The notes under the pieces: generated by a model
What the model was told of the DNA's origin: nothing
The model's database searches: none
Seen by the model: the letters and a program-made list of their open reading frames with translations, nothing else
Shown here: piece by piece, positions 44,284 to 57,900 of the stretch
Position numbering within the stretch: the first letter of the stretch is position 1
Layout of the letters: every line of letters starts with the position of its first letter
Translations under genes and position numbers: made by a program
Assembly: GCF_910592395.1 (NCBI RefSeq)
Contig: NC_088313.1
Location: 19,918,437 to 19,982,436 of the forward strand
From: Lineus longissimus
Lineage: Eukaryota > Nemertea > Pilidiophora > Heteronemertea > Lineidae
Direction: 5' to 3'
Length of the DNA: 64,000 nucleotides

Positions 44284-44590
44284 CCGATCGTTTGTCCATC
44301 TTGGGGCCGACCCAGCCCACAGAAACATGTGCGAGAATGGCAGCCCGCCAGTACTGAGACTAGCAAATCAACGAACGATTCGAGGAACACGTGACCGGAG
44401 ACTCCATGGCAACGAAGCGAGCGGGAAACTAGCCGATAATGTATGCGTAAGGCGACCAGCAGCGCCACCAAAATCACTAGCGGCAACGGGTAGAACTACA
44501 ATGCAGACGATAGCAACCACGTGTGATAGCGCGGCCGCCCGCAAATATGATAAAGTTTGACTGATTAACGATCGTTCCTTGGCGCGCCAA
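44284..44590. promoter_or_regulatory. CpG-rich patch with two CACGTG E-boxes
   Basis: About 300 bases are visibly richer in CG than the flanks, including GCGGCCGCCCGC, GGCGCGCC and CGATCG twice, with CACGTG near 44390 and near 44518. No start codon of a known gene is close. It could be a promoter for an unseen transcript or a distal regulatory patch. This is inference from base composition. Confidence 0.35.
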
Positions 44591-45455
44591 CCCAGCTAGG
44601 ACAATAAATCATTATTTTTTTTACTCAAATTGACTAATTTGACAAAAAGCCAATTAACTTCATAATTACAGACTTGTACCAATCCCCCTCAAGAGGAACA
44701 ATACTACAGAATGTACATAATTTACACGATTATACATCAAATTCAGTGGCTGACTATATACATCATAGACTCAAGAGTATAATAGAGCACAACACCAAGT
44801 TCACATTTACATTAATCTTTGGTTAGCAGAGGTAACAACATTTGATACAGGGTGTGTCAGAAAATCAATGTGATCACTTTTTAGTGCAATTCTGAGCTGA
44901 AGCATTATCAGCTAGAAGTGTTGTACAGATCACAGAGTTTTAGATTTGATAAACTCTAGTAACAGATATATATATATAGGAATGTTCATAGGTCACATAC
45001 TCATACTTAATTATGTACAAAACTTCTGGAATAGGAAACACATTTTCTAAATCTAATAATTAGTCACTACATTCTCTTCCTTCTTGACAGTAGACCCGAA
45101 CCCACTTCAAGCCAGACAGATTACTATCCTCTCCAAAGTCTCTTGTGGACACTCAAATGCATTTGAGAACATCTGAGGGGCCGTCATTAGTGAGTAAAAC
45201 ACCAAGGGTAGAATCACTAGAAACTAGTGAAACACAAAATGAGAAGACAAAGCAAACTCGAAGAATAGATGGATATAGCACACTTCCAAGCACATACAAA
45301 TTCATGACTTCAGGTTCCTATAAATAATCCTCTCTGTCTCATACACAGAATCATGTTGTGGCTAACATAACAAAGTAGATTTAATCTAATACCACACAAT
45401 ACAAGTACTAATCCCATTAGCACTTACCATTCAAGATTTGTCAAGTTATGGCAGA

Positions 45456-45500
45456 TTTCTGGTACTTGTAATGGTCAACACTCATTACAAGTACCAGAAA
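45456..45500. ncRNA. Perfect 18-bp stem-loop after the huntingtin stop
   Basis: TTTCTGGTACTTGTAATG (45456-45473), a nine-base loop, and the exact complement CATTACAAGTACCAGAAA (45483-45500). After one mismatch the stem can add three or four pairs on the outside. It lies about 140 bases past the huntingtin stop codon, before the nearer polyadenylation signal. It could be a 3' UTR regulatory hairpin, a small-RNA precursor or a tiny fold-back insertion. Confidence 0.6.
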
Positions 45501-45639
45501 GCTGTCACTCAACTGTGGGAAGTTTCCCACTGCCCAAAGTTGGCCCACCTCTAGCACAAAATATTCCTGCACCAAGTTGGGAACAGATAATACAGGGTGT
45601 CACAAATGAATTGTTCAGTAGCAATGTTGAAGACACTAT

Positions 45640-48600
45640 TCAAAGACATTGTAATAAATCAGCGTACGGACTATCCGGGAGTGCTACTCCTTGGAATGTG
45701 GTCTGGAATGCCCGACGTTGGGACTCCTCTCCGAGTTGGCCGTAAAAATCCAGAGCAGCAATACAGAAGAGTTTCCGATCAACGAGGTCCATTTTCCCCA
45801 TACGCTCAACGATGTGTGGCAAGCTGGCATTACAGTTAAGGCAAAACCGATTTTAGGTATATGAGTAAAGTAAGTCTCATCACAAGGAGGAGGCAATCAA
45901 GGTTGATGCGACTTGCCCAAAGACCCTACTGAGCTTGACTCCAGTCCGACTCTCTGGGGAGTGGACCACAGTCAGGCTGCCAACCAAGGAGACTGGATGG
46001 TGATATAAATCCAAGTCTTGTGGCAATACAGGCATTAGAGGAGTCCATATAAGGAAGTGAGATCATTCTCAAGAGGCCAAAGGATACAGTGCTCGCAGCC
46101 ACTGGTTTGTCGAAGCACTTATGAAGAAGCAGGTCAGACTCCATATCGCCATGGAAACCGGTGTTCTTTGCGTGAAATTTGACAAGGACAACATGACCCA
46201 ATCTCGGACGAGATTGTGCTGCTTCTGTTGGTGAAGAGTGTTGAAAACCTGAAAGGAATCAAACAAAACGAATCAGGCCGATTCAGAATCTGAATTGGAC
46301 CGCCAAACACACACAGGCCGTGTAAAATACCTGACTTGTCGTGCCATCCACAGGAATTCACAGACAGTCTGTTTCTGCATTACTTACCTGGAACACAACC
46401 TTGGCCATGAGCTGCGGATGTGGCTGCTGATTGGAGAGAAATTCACCAATCACTTTGTTCATGATATCCTGAGGTGGGAAGAAGTCGGTTAGGAATGTGG
46501 GCAAGATGCGCGTGATCACGCTCGCTTCAGCTGGAAAACCTTTACGGATCCTGCAGGAGAAACAAATACAATTAGTGACCAGAGAGTGACCACTTTAACA
46601 CGCTGGAGTCTGATCAGTCTGATCAGTGACAAATCACTGTTCTGCCCTCCAACATGGCTGACACGCTACTGTTTCTTTAACCAGGCTCCGACATGCTTTG
46701 CGTCATCTATTTTACATTGCAATGAAATTACACAAGACAATAGGTACGCCTCCACAACTCACCTTTCAAAAAGAACAGTGACTCGTTCCATAGCTGCTAT
46801 GAGTGATTCTGGATCTTGCGTCATGTGAACCCGGGGGGTGTTGGCATTCTGGAAGTCTGGCTCGGTCAACAAGGTGGTGGGGGTCCATTGGTCAATATTT
46901 TTACCTGGTTGAGAAAATGGACAGATAAGTCCTCTGAATGGTTTATTCTGATCAGGTCTTGGTTTGAAGTTACCGATTGCGACACTCTCTCTCCGTGGCT
47001 GATAATACGGGATCTTCCAAGAACCTGTATTATAAATGGTGCAGTGACACCCAGCTACCAAAGGAATGTCCCCATCAAAAGCTTACCTGAGTACATGTAT
47101 GTCAATAGAAGTCCCAGGGCTGCTAACATTCGCTGAGGACTGGTCAAACAGATACTGAAACAAGAGAACAGACATGAATATGAAATAAAACAAGGACTGA
47201 CATAGAATTCAGAATTTTTCAGATTTTGCCTAAATTTTTAAAGCTTGTTACTGACAACATCCAGCCCAACTGCACACAATATTCCTCCAGGTGGGATGAC
47301 CAAATAATAAACGAATAAAACTAGTATCGTTAACTCACCGATCAACGCTCAACTTGATGAGCGTGTCTGCATCTTGTGCTGTTAGTGAATCGGCCAACAG
47401 AAGGCGCTCTAATCCTCGTAACACTGTCATATAGATTGACAAGGGCGTTGACTCCTCTGAGCCGGAGGCTGTCGTAAACGCATACTGGAGAATTTTCTGA
47501 TGAAATTCGGTCTCCCGGATCTCTTCGCGGAAATTCTCGATGATGTAGAATGCTGTTGCCCACATGACCAACATGTGCTGTTCACTATTTATCAGGGGAC
47601 TGCAAGAGAGTGATAAAAACATACTTAGAAAGGAGAAGCTTGAAACCTTTGATCACTCAAGTCGTTGACACTGACTGCTAGTTTCTCTCTCAGAATTGGC
47701 TTGTTCACAGCAATAAACACTGATCACAGTTGATCTCGATGCAATTCACTCATACACTTATCAAAGTTATAACCGGACGAACCAAATACTTACACAACCG
47801 ATCCTGAGAGATGTTTCAACAGATATTCAGTCACCATGGGAAGGAGGATCTTAGTGCCTTCAGACAGGCCCGCCTCTAGTAAGTACAGACTGCCATAGAG
47901 GGCACTAATCTTTGATGGCAAGTGCGTACTGCGCAGGGCAAGTTCCACCGTCTTAACAACCTTCTCCAGGGCGGTCTGATCCTAAAAAAGAGAATGTTCA
48001 TAGCAGAAAGTGCTCCAGGCAATACAAGAATGGTTTGTGGACATGACAGCTGTGGGTTCCATTGACGACTTGGACACATTTCAACAGTGCTGCTCGATTG
48101 TTTAATAAAGACAGAGCCAAGTATCTGCTCTCTTCAGTCAATGGATTTTAAAGAATCTTTGGGAAAGAGAAAGAGTATTGGGTCTCCATTGGGTCTGGCT
48201 TTGGCAAGTGCAGCGACAAGGTGGACAATATAGGACAAAAAGCAAGAGTATCAGCCAGTGCAAAATTTTAGCGTCAAGCCAATCCCCATTTAGTACTGGT
48301 CCACGAGACTTACCATGCCAACAACTGCTGCCGCCTTACACAACCCTACTATCAAGTACTGATTCAAGAGCTCATCCTCTCCTGGGTGCATCCGCTGAAC
48401 TTCTAATAAGTTATCGAACATCCATTCAAACTGTTGTTTCTCGGTGAAAAGGTCACTCAGCGCAACAACCTAAATGAGAGAGATTTGCCAGTGAGTTTTG
48501 GTTAATAAATCATAACAGTTGTAACCAACTGCAACGGTAAAATCTGCATCTGTAGGTCTCTAACAGCTTGTAATCTGGAATCAAGCCTGCTGGAGTTTTT

Positions 48601-48900
48601 GAAGTATGGTAACAAAGAATGAGTTTTAAATTTCTTAGAATGAGTTTGAACATTTCTTACCGATTTCACTGTCTCGTTGAGTTGCATGAGTGGTGTTTTT
48701 GGATTCGCCCCCGGAGAAAGCCACTGGGAATACAACTCCAGTAAAAACTGTAAACAGGAATGGACGTCGAGCCCACTAAGACTTGATGACCTTTGCTTTG
48801 TCAGGGTTGCCAGTTTGCTAGCACTATCATCTATGGTTTCCTCCTCTGGTTTGTTCACATCAAGCATCCCTACCAGTAACCAGACCGACTCGACGGAGAT
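45640..48900 (-). CDS. HTT: Huntingtin exons, block E, with stop codon
   Basis: Exons: 48661-48900, 48314-48469, 47794-47981, 47339-47599, 47087-47154, 46763-46904, 46388-46550, 46088-46248, 45640-45823. They encode [92 protein letters not shown], and the last exon [21 protein letters not shown] to [10 protein letters not shown]. The protein stops at CL, whereas the human one runs on about nine residues. The 46088 donor is GTATCC, weak but required by phase and homology. Confidence 0.95.
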
Positions 48901-51900
48901 CTGGCAAGGAGAAGCAAACATGTTGGTTATGTGATGATTTAAACAACAAAATCCATAGAACGCTCGCTGCTTCTGAGGCCAAAATATGAGTTGATCTCAC
49001 TAGCTTAGACCAGCGCTCAATATTCATTAACCTGAGCCCAGACACTAGAAGTGGTGTTGGAGCTATCTTTGCCTTAACTATTTGAAGTAAGTCAACTTAC
49101 TCAAGTAGACTTGCACAGAAACTAAACCAAGCTTTTCGAACCCTTTGAGTAATCCCTTTTATACACCGGTGACTAAAAAAGTGGGCACCAAAAGGGAGAC
49201 ACAAGTTCTAATACTACTACAATTGGAGCTCCTACCTGTCCAAGCGAGAATCCCTCAGCACCAAGTTTCCTCTCTATATTGTCATCAAAGAGATACTTTA
49301 ACTTCTCAGAATCCTTGCCCATCTGTGTGTACGAGTGATGCGTGATGATGTCAGACCTGGGGAAGAAAAGACAGATATCATGTCCAATGCTGCAACGTCT
49401 ATTATCAGCAAATTGAAACTGAGCAAAGTCAAGCAAATAATCATACACGTATGTTGCTACATTCTTCAATCACTTACTTTTCTCTACAAATGGCATAAAT
49501 CTCCCTCTCGACCATCCCACGGATTATGGCCAACTTCTTTCCACACCTCGTCATCAAGAATGCCAACGGTTTATCTCGAGGTCGCAGCTCATGCAGACTG
49601 TTACACGGGTTCCCTGAATGTGGGGTCAGGGAGGACTGCACTAGCAGCGACGTGATACACCTCACTGCTAGAACAGCACATTGCGTGCGCTCGATGTCCT
49701 CCTGCAATCAAGACAAAAAACGTTCCAATAATTTTTTAAAAGCATTTTCATGAGATGTTACATGATTTCTACAATCCTTGATAAAAGGTTTATTTTACAT
49801 CAGCATCATGTTTGAAGAGCTGACTATCACTGAATTAAGCGAGGAAATATGTTTGAATTGTCACATGAAAAATGAACTGACCTCAACAGTTGGATGTTGT
49901 TCCAATGTGAGTGGTACAGGATTGATTACCCCCAGGAGACTCATCCAGGTCTCCTCAAACTGCTGCCGGCTAGTCCAACCTGAAACAAAAGAAGAAACCA
50001 TAAGCTACGGGGAAGACAAAGTGGGACATGAGTTTGAAACAGGAAGTCGGGCATGAGAAAAACTCCTCACCTAAAGTGTTCGCCCTGAATATAAACTCTC
50101 TAAGTACATCTTTCTCTTGCATATACTCTAGCGGCAGCGGAGGTAGGCCTGTCTTCATCTCGCCATCGGTCGCTGGGTGCCACCCCATCTTCCACACAAA
50201 CAGCGGTGTCCTGGCATAACTATTTACAAGGGACAACCGGGCAAGACCTGAAATGGAGAGAAATCACATCCATTGAAATAACAGGAAAAGCTATTTTGTA
50301 TTACAGATAACCAACATTGGAAAATGCAGGTCTTGAATCATTTAAGGGCATAGGCTTTAAGCACTAGGCCACCGCAATTAGTAGCTGTTGATGCTCAGTT
50401 GGTGCATGAAATTCTGCAATGATTGGCTACAATAAACACAATATCAATCTTACCTATGATAGCATTTCTGAGAGGTGAGGCAAGGAATTGTGAGATCTTT
50501 GGATTATGGACATGATGTGGCCTGAAGTGAGTCTTGAGGCATTGGACAAGTTCAGAGGTTTGATCACAGGCTTGTATCGCATGGTGGAAGTCTGAAGAAG
50601 AAAGGCAGTAATTTGGCAGAAGAAAATACTGAAATGAAATGCTGGGGGTAGAAAAGATGAGTTATATTTTACTTATTTCATCTTGTTTTTGATGCTGGCA
50701 TGAATTTCTTAGTCCAGCAGATGGTGGTCTCAGGTAAGCCTGCCTTCCTGACAGTAGGTTAGACCTGCCTTACATACATGTAGGATTCAAGTTGCCACTT
50801 GTATGTTCGTTAACTGACTTTGGCTTGAAAATATATCATGCCATGAAAGAGGGTGAAATGTGACATCATTGTGATGGGTGTGAAAAACGAAGTCACTTAC
50901 CATCCCTGCCTTCCACCTCGTCCAGAGCATCCTGGTGGATGTGATAGACTAGCTTCTCCCCCGGTAGCACCACCACTGGAAAAAGGAAAGTACCCCACTC
51001 ATTTGACAAGTTCCATAGTTCCCTTTTCAGGCAGGAGATCGCATGAGAGTTACCTGCTTAACCTTCTTCTTCAGTGATTGCTCGGCAGATTGAGGAGTTC
51101 TTCTCCAGGGGGTATTCCTCCTCCAAGAGTGTTAATGCATGCCATTACTTCATTTTATTAGCTGCTTCAGTTTTGGCAGTGCCTTGTGAACTCTTTATCT
51201 TCCTGCTTTGGCATATTTGTCTGAAGTGTAGTTTGTGTGTCGAGCCTCTTTCTATCCCAACAGGTTGTGAATAGAAATTGCTTTCACCCACATTAGTTTA
51301 ATGTAAAAACTCTCAGAGTTGCGGTAATGTCAAGGACAATATAGCTTTCGAGAACTCAGTCTGATTGGAAGTACCTGGAAAGATCTCAACGAGCCTTTTC
51401 TAACAGAACTTACTTGAAATGACTAGTTGATGCACTGCACCAATACACGAGCACAACAAACTGCTGTTTTCTATTTGGCCAATCACAGACGAGAGTTGTG
51501 GGCTTTGCAGCGTCACCGCCAGGAGTTCGAGGACAGCCTGGAGTTGATCTGATGGGGGCATGTGTTCGTGAACCAACATCCAAGTCATCATCTGCAAAGG
51601 AAAACATTTCAGAAATAGTCATGTCAGAATTTGCCCGAATGACCACGCTTTATATCTAATGCAGATAATGTCTGTAAAGAGGCAATATTTTTGTTCAAAC
51701 CAACCTCTCAATCTAAACTAATGATATCAATCTCAATCAAATACTCTACTCACCTCCAAACACAGCACTGTAAACCGGGAAAAATCCTTCACCGATTCAC
51801 TTGGTAATGTTGATTGCCATGGAAACATGGGCAGTGAGATAAGATACCGTAGCAACGCCATGGAGAGTTGATTCACCATATCCATCCACGTCGAATCTGT

Positions 51901-54900
51901 GAAGAAATCCTCCATTTTGTCACGATATCGCTCCTGGTCGGCATTGGCACCGTCGCCGTAAACTATCACCTGGTGCGGAATCGGCAGCATGTTGACGACA
52001 TTGTTTATGTGACGGATGAGAGTGAGCTGAACCGCTTGGAGCAGGGCGTCCAAACTTTGTTCCTGGGAAAAGTTATTGAGTGTCTGTGGCGTGCTGTCTC
52101 GCACCTTGTTCACTGTGATGAGGGTCTTGTGGACGCCAAGAGCGACGCACTCCTCTAGAATACCAAGGTTGAACTCCTGCAAAATGATCACCACAGATGG
52201 TTACATTTATGTAAAAGGATCGATCAGCTTGTAACATAGAGATGCCCAATGGCTATTCCTAACTCACCAACCACTGGGTGTCTCTTAACTATGTTTCAGT
52301 TCACAAGACCAAATAACTATCAATTTCATAAGTTGTTTATACCTACCTTTGCCATGATAATGCCCAGAATATCTGGATAATCGAGTCTCTGGAGTAACAT
52401 GGCACATTCCCTCGGCTTGGGCACAGGACTGTAACACTGGTCACGTGTTATCGACAGGAACCATTCCTGCAAGGTTAAAAGAAGAACTCTTTGTCATAAT
52501 CAGAGCCGTGTTCTGTTTTACAGCATCTGACTCTTATTACTGTGGTCTGGGTTAAAACACTGGTAGAGTCAATACCTCACTCTCCACAGATGACGTTCAA
52601 GTGAAATATCAGTAGGGGGGATCATTCTCATAACTGTCCTTCAATCAAAGGGATCAACTTTGCTAATCAATCTCCTGATAAGTCCCTCCTACCTTATTCA
52701 TGATGATATCCTTGGTCTCCACGTGAGACAATGCCAGCGGATGTGTCTTCTCTGGCGAGAGTGTCAGCTTGCTCTCGGGGCACATCAAGCTTCGTAACTT
52801 GTTCAGCAATGATGCTAACCTAGCATGTCTGAAACAGAACAATGTCAGATTCATTATAGCCATATGTCGATTGAGATAAGAGGGCTTCTGCAACTGCCCA
52901 AGAGAAAGTCCTCACAGTTGACCCCAGGAAGTAAGAGTTTCAAAGAGACACTATGCAGAAGTAACTGGACATCTATGTGTTCAATATTTGATGCATTACT
53001 GCATACAATTCTCACTTCCGTGAAGACGTGAGCATTCGAAACAAAGAGGTCTTATACTTTCATAACATCTCACCTCTTAGTAAGCCCAGATGCCTTCATG
53101 TGCTGCAACAACTTTTCCAGGTCTTCCAGCGGCAACTGACTACTGCTGTCCTCTATCTTCTCGGCGAGTAACATCTCGACTCGCCGGCACGATATCATGT
53201 CACAAAGCCTTGCCACGGCCAAGTGGTGAGTATTGAGGAACTTATCGATGAGTAGGGTGAGAAGAGTACCACTCTGACTCAAGTGGATCGCTTCAAGGCA
53301 GTGAAGGGTCTTCTTGACAACTGACGGCTACAAATTTGAAAAGGTAAAACTATTGATGTGGACTATGACAAGAAATTATTGATAAAATAATAACCAGTTA
53401 TATTCAGATTATTCTAAACTTCTCTAATCATACAAAAGTCACACTGCACATGGCCCAGGCCGGAGTAATGGTTACTGATCTTAACGTTTTCCCTCACCTT
53501 TGATAAGTTTTCACATCTTGAGTGTATGGCCTGGATAAACAGCCCACTGGCTGAGGAATTGCGGTGTATTGCACTGGAAACAGAAAATATGCAGTCAGTA
53601 AAGTTTACAAAGCAAGATGAAGATTGATTAGGCTTGACCTTTCATTTTCTGTTTGAACTTTTCAAATATGAAGGCTCTCCGAGAGGACATCTTGTGAAAT
53701 GGCATCAACATGCAACCACAGCTGTGAGAGTAGGGATGGAAATGCAGAGACTGTAGTGTACATTCGGTGAGCAGACGTGCCAACATGCCTGGGCCAGTAG
53801 ACTTGATGAAGTCCATCTTTGTGCTCAACTCTGAACCTAATCTACACATATGATGGATCTAAGTGTATTCTATGGTTCTTACCTGATGAAGTCTTGTACG
53901 GGAGGCTCATACGATTGCTCTATCAACTCACTCACGTGGTTGATGATCACCCAAATCATGTGCTCCGCATCTGTCAGATTCTCACACTGGTCGAAGAAAT
54001 GAAAGAGACAGAGAGAACATGATGAAACAGGAATATCAAAACATCACTCAGCTTTTTAAAAGAGACATTGCAAGTTTATTTACAGTGAAAGTCCTTTCCG
54101 GATCGATACATTTGTACACTACATAATCTTCTTCTTCTTCAGCGCTCCATAGGCCAGGGGAAGCGTCCATTGCAGGCAGTTAGTTACAAGGGTAAAATGG
54201 CGAGAGTCAATCATTTTCATTCTGACAATTTTAAACTTACCACATAATCACAGAACAACATGAGACCGCCCCGCCTCACAACTTCACGATTGCAGCTGCG
54301 AACACTACACGTCTTGCTTTCAAAACTTCCCGAGTTTTGTCGACTGAAAGAAGAAAAGATTCCTGGGTTACCCCATCTGGATTTCAGCTTTAGAATGTTT
54401 CCTGACCACATGTAATTGAGTAGGCCCAAGTTTGATAAAGATCAAGACCATATTGCTTTTTGAACTAACCAAATAGATCAACAACTGAGTCTGGTAGACG
54501 TTTGATGCCAGGATGCGACAACCGCCTGGTGAATTCGCTGAATACCTACTTTGGACTCGCCATCAAGTATTTCTGCGGTGTCTGCATGACCTTGCTCCAC
54601 CACTTCTGGTTGTCATAGTTCAACTGGATGAGGATGTTACACCACTGCAGCATCAGTGTCGGATACGTGTCGGACAAACCGTGAAAGGATTCGTTGATTG
54701 ATTCGATCGGATAGAATGCCTCGTCTGCCTGCTGGCGAATCAGACTCATGGTCGCTGTGGCGACACGCCGGAACTGACCTGAAATGATGTGCAGATGACG
54801 AGTTATTGTGAGGGTAACAAAGCCACTAGCTCATCAAAGACCAAGTGGGAGGAAGTTTGATTAATTCTTTGCCAATTGGCGCAGAGAACAACACATACCT

Positions 54901-57900
54901 GACTGGAACATGTGTGTGATGTAGAGGAGCAGATGTGCCGTCTGCTGAGCCAGGAATCGGCATCCTCGGTTCCCATTGGCCAGCGACGAACACCAATGCT
55001 TAATCTCTGCGGCGAGCATCCCAACTAACTGCAACAGGAACCGCGAGAAGACCTCCTCCGGCGGAATGTGTTCAGGACCCTTTTCGGCAACAGGAGGGGC
55101 CTCCGACACCCTTCCCATGTGGCTGTCGAGAGTCTTGGAATGGATGTTTACGAATAGGCCCAGTTCCTGTAGCCGGGAGAGGACCACTTCCTCCTTTGAC
55201 TGGGAGATGAGGACTCGCACGATGGAGCAGGTGATGCACATCCAGCGCTGCAGACGCCCGAGGGAACTCTGAAGTAAACACGACTTAACTTGTAAACTTT
55301 CAAACAAAATCTAAACTGTTATAATACTATATCAATATTTTATTGATATCTAGAGTTTATCAGCAGAAATGGTGTGTTCTGAATCAGTTTCTCTCGGAAT
55401 TTTCACTTCGGTTAGCAGATAGATATCTCCCTCACCACAGCACACCCTCACTAGTTGTTTTGTTAAATGAGTAAGCCACAAAGTGTACAGAAAAGTACCC
55501 ACTTCAATCAGATATGAACAAGTAAGCAGCAGTTTTCTACTCACCAACTCTGGGAGAGGAGCCAGTAAGGTCTTGAGTATGACATCAACCGGCCGGAAAA
55601 CACTTGGGGCCACAGCTTCAAAGAGACGGTGCAGCACGTCCAGGGCAACCTGGTCATCCAAATTGATCTAGAACGATAAGAATGAGATTCCAGACTTATT
55701 TTCAACTTGGAACTTTGACCCAAATTTACATAGAAAGGAATTGAACATAAGCAATATATTTCTTCATTGCTTTTACTGCAGACATTGACACTTGCTTGTC
55801 TAACAAGGCAAGATTTTTGACGACTACGATCAGTGGCTTACCTGCAGGTTGGCCAGCATTGGGAGCACCATATCAATGACTTGTCGGGACAACCTCTTCC
55901 ATTTCTCCTCACTCTCGCGGTGGCACTGGTGCAGCACGATGATGAACATCTCAAGAACCTGCAAACAGAAAGGGACAGGTTTAGAAGTAAAGAGAAGAGA
56001 GAGGATTAGAAGTAGAGAAAGCGTGGTGGCATAGTTGATAGAGTGCATGACTTCTGAGTGAGAGGTCGCTGGTTTGTATCACATCATTGGTCATGAAAGT
56101 CAGAGGCTGACCTACCTGATAGTACTGTATGAGTCTGAGCAACATCGAGACCACCACCTCCCTCTGAGTGTCGAGATCTTTGCCTGATTCTGACTTGTTG
56201 TTCCTCAGGACAAACAGATCATGAACAATCGGCTGAAGGGCTGGAATGGCTGAAAGAAATGAACACTGATTAGAGGATCGTGGCTCTCATCTTTCTACTA
56301 GCATATTTTATCTTCAAGCTGTGATTCATCTGGGGGCATTATGAGCGCCATTTGAATCCACAGTTCCAGCAGGCTACACATTCTCCACTAAGTAGAATAC
56401 TTGGCCTGCTCTGGTCGAGTAATCTAGGTATGAGGCCACTCAGACTTAGGGAGTGGGCCCAGATCTGTTGTTACAAGACTGACTTTACTGTTTTTGCCAA
56501 TGTGACAGTCCTAGCTGGACTGTTTGCTAGGGTTGAGGGAAGGAAGACTGGGATTACCAAGGTTGTCTTACCATGTGTTGTTGGTTGTTGTCCGCTTGCC
56601 ATGATTCCGTCACAGAGCTGTATGATCTTGGGCATGCCTATAATCGACTTGGAATGGTAGCGCTCGTACGACAGCAGAACGAGGAAGTGGAAAATGTGGG
56701 GGATTAGCGTCTCTGAGTTCCTGATTTGTCCTTCTTCGATGTATTCAAACTGCTTGATTACGAATCCTATGAAGATCTGAAACAGAGATAGAATTTCATA
56801 ATATTATAATCATGATTCTGGTAATAGATTTGATGGTTGAGGGGGATGGTACAGGGAAAGTTATCTTGGAAAAGTTCTGATTGAATCTGGAAAACAATAC
56901 ACAACCTACCTGGTCTGAGTCCAGCAGGCAGTAGTTGACCCTGAGCTGAACTAACTGGGCTAGCAGGTTGAGGACCTGCCGCTGGAGATCTAGGGAACTC
57001 GTGATCGTATACTGCTTCAGGGCTTTGATAACCAAAGGCTCGAAGAGACGGATGTATGACGCTATGGACATCTGAAGCAGAAAAATACAGTGAGAAAGGA
57101 AGCTTCATTTGTGGCACTCCATGTAAATGGCAGATATGGACAACACGATGAACAGGATTGGACTAATTCGTAGCATACCAGACACTGAGCAGTGAGTTTG
57201 AGAATGAGAATGAATCGGCCATGTTAGTCCTCATGACTGTGAAATATATACCTTGTCTGTTTTGCTGCCAGGTTTAAGAATTGCTGGTGTCTTCTTCTCA
57301 GCTCTCTTCTTCAGCCAACCCAGGAGTCTGAAATCATGGAGATAAAAACTATTAGATCAAACCAATGCATATCTTTGAAACAAATTACCACAACTCTGAG
57401 TGGCACATGGACACTCATGAAGATCTGAGTAGTATGATTTACTGCCATTGTCTTAAACTGCGCCATCTGACCAGAAATATGAATTGACTTACGTTGTAGT
57501 GTCGTCAGGATCCGGGGATGCCACCTTGAAAACCGACGACACCAATGACTGTGTGAACTGTGTATACGGAGTGGTGAAACAGCTGTGGTAGAGGCCGGGC
57601 TTCATGTTGGCGGTCAGACGCATGTTCTTGCTCGCCTTGCGGGTCAGCGTCACACTCTGGTTCGCCTCCCACTGGGCAGAGAGATTGGTTCCAAACAGCG
57701 ACTTAAGCAGCTGCAAGCAGGGAAAATATTACATTCTAGAATAGGGATACGAGGTCGAAAACTTTCCATGGCAAAGTGTTGTCCTTAGAAGTGACTGCCT
57801 TTACTTGCACATACAACTCTAAAATGCATATTTTTGGTCCTATTTTGAAATTTCAAAGTTCAACAAGGAGGTGTAGGTGTTTTGGCTGTCAACTTAAACC

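Larger units (their letters stand above)
43483..45639 (-). other. Huntingtin 3' region / possible long 3' UTR
   Basis: Minus-strand ATTAAA at 45385-45380 and AATAAA at 43488-43483 are the candidate polyadenylation signals, giving UTRs of about 0.26 or 2.15 kb. The nearer UTR contains the hairpin at 45456-45500. The distal part contains a CpG-richer patch at about 44284-44590. No coding exon seen. Confidence 0.5.
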
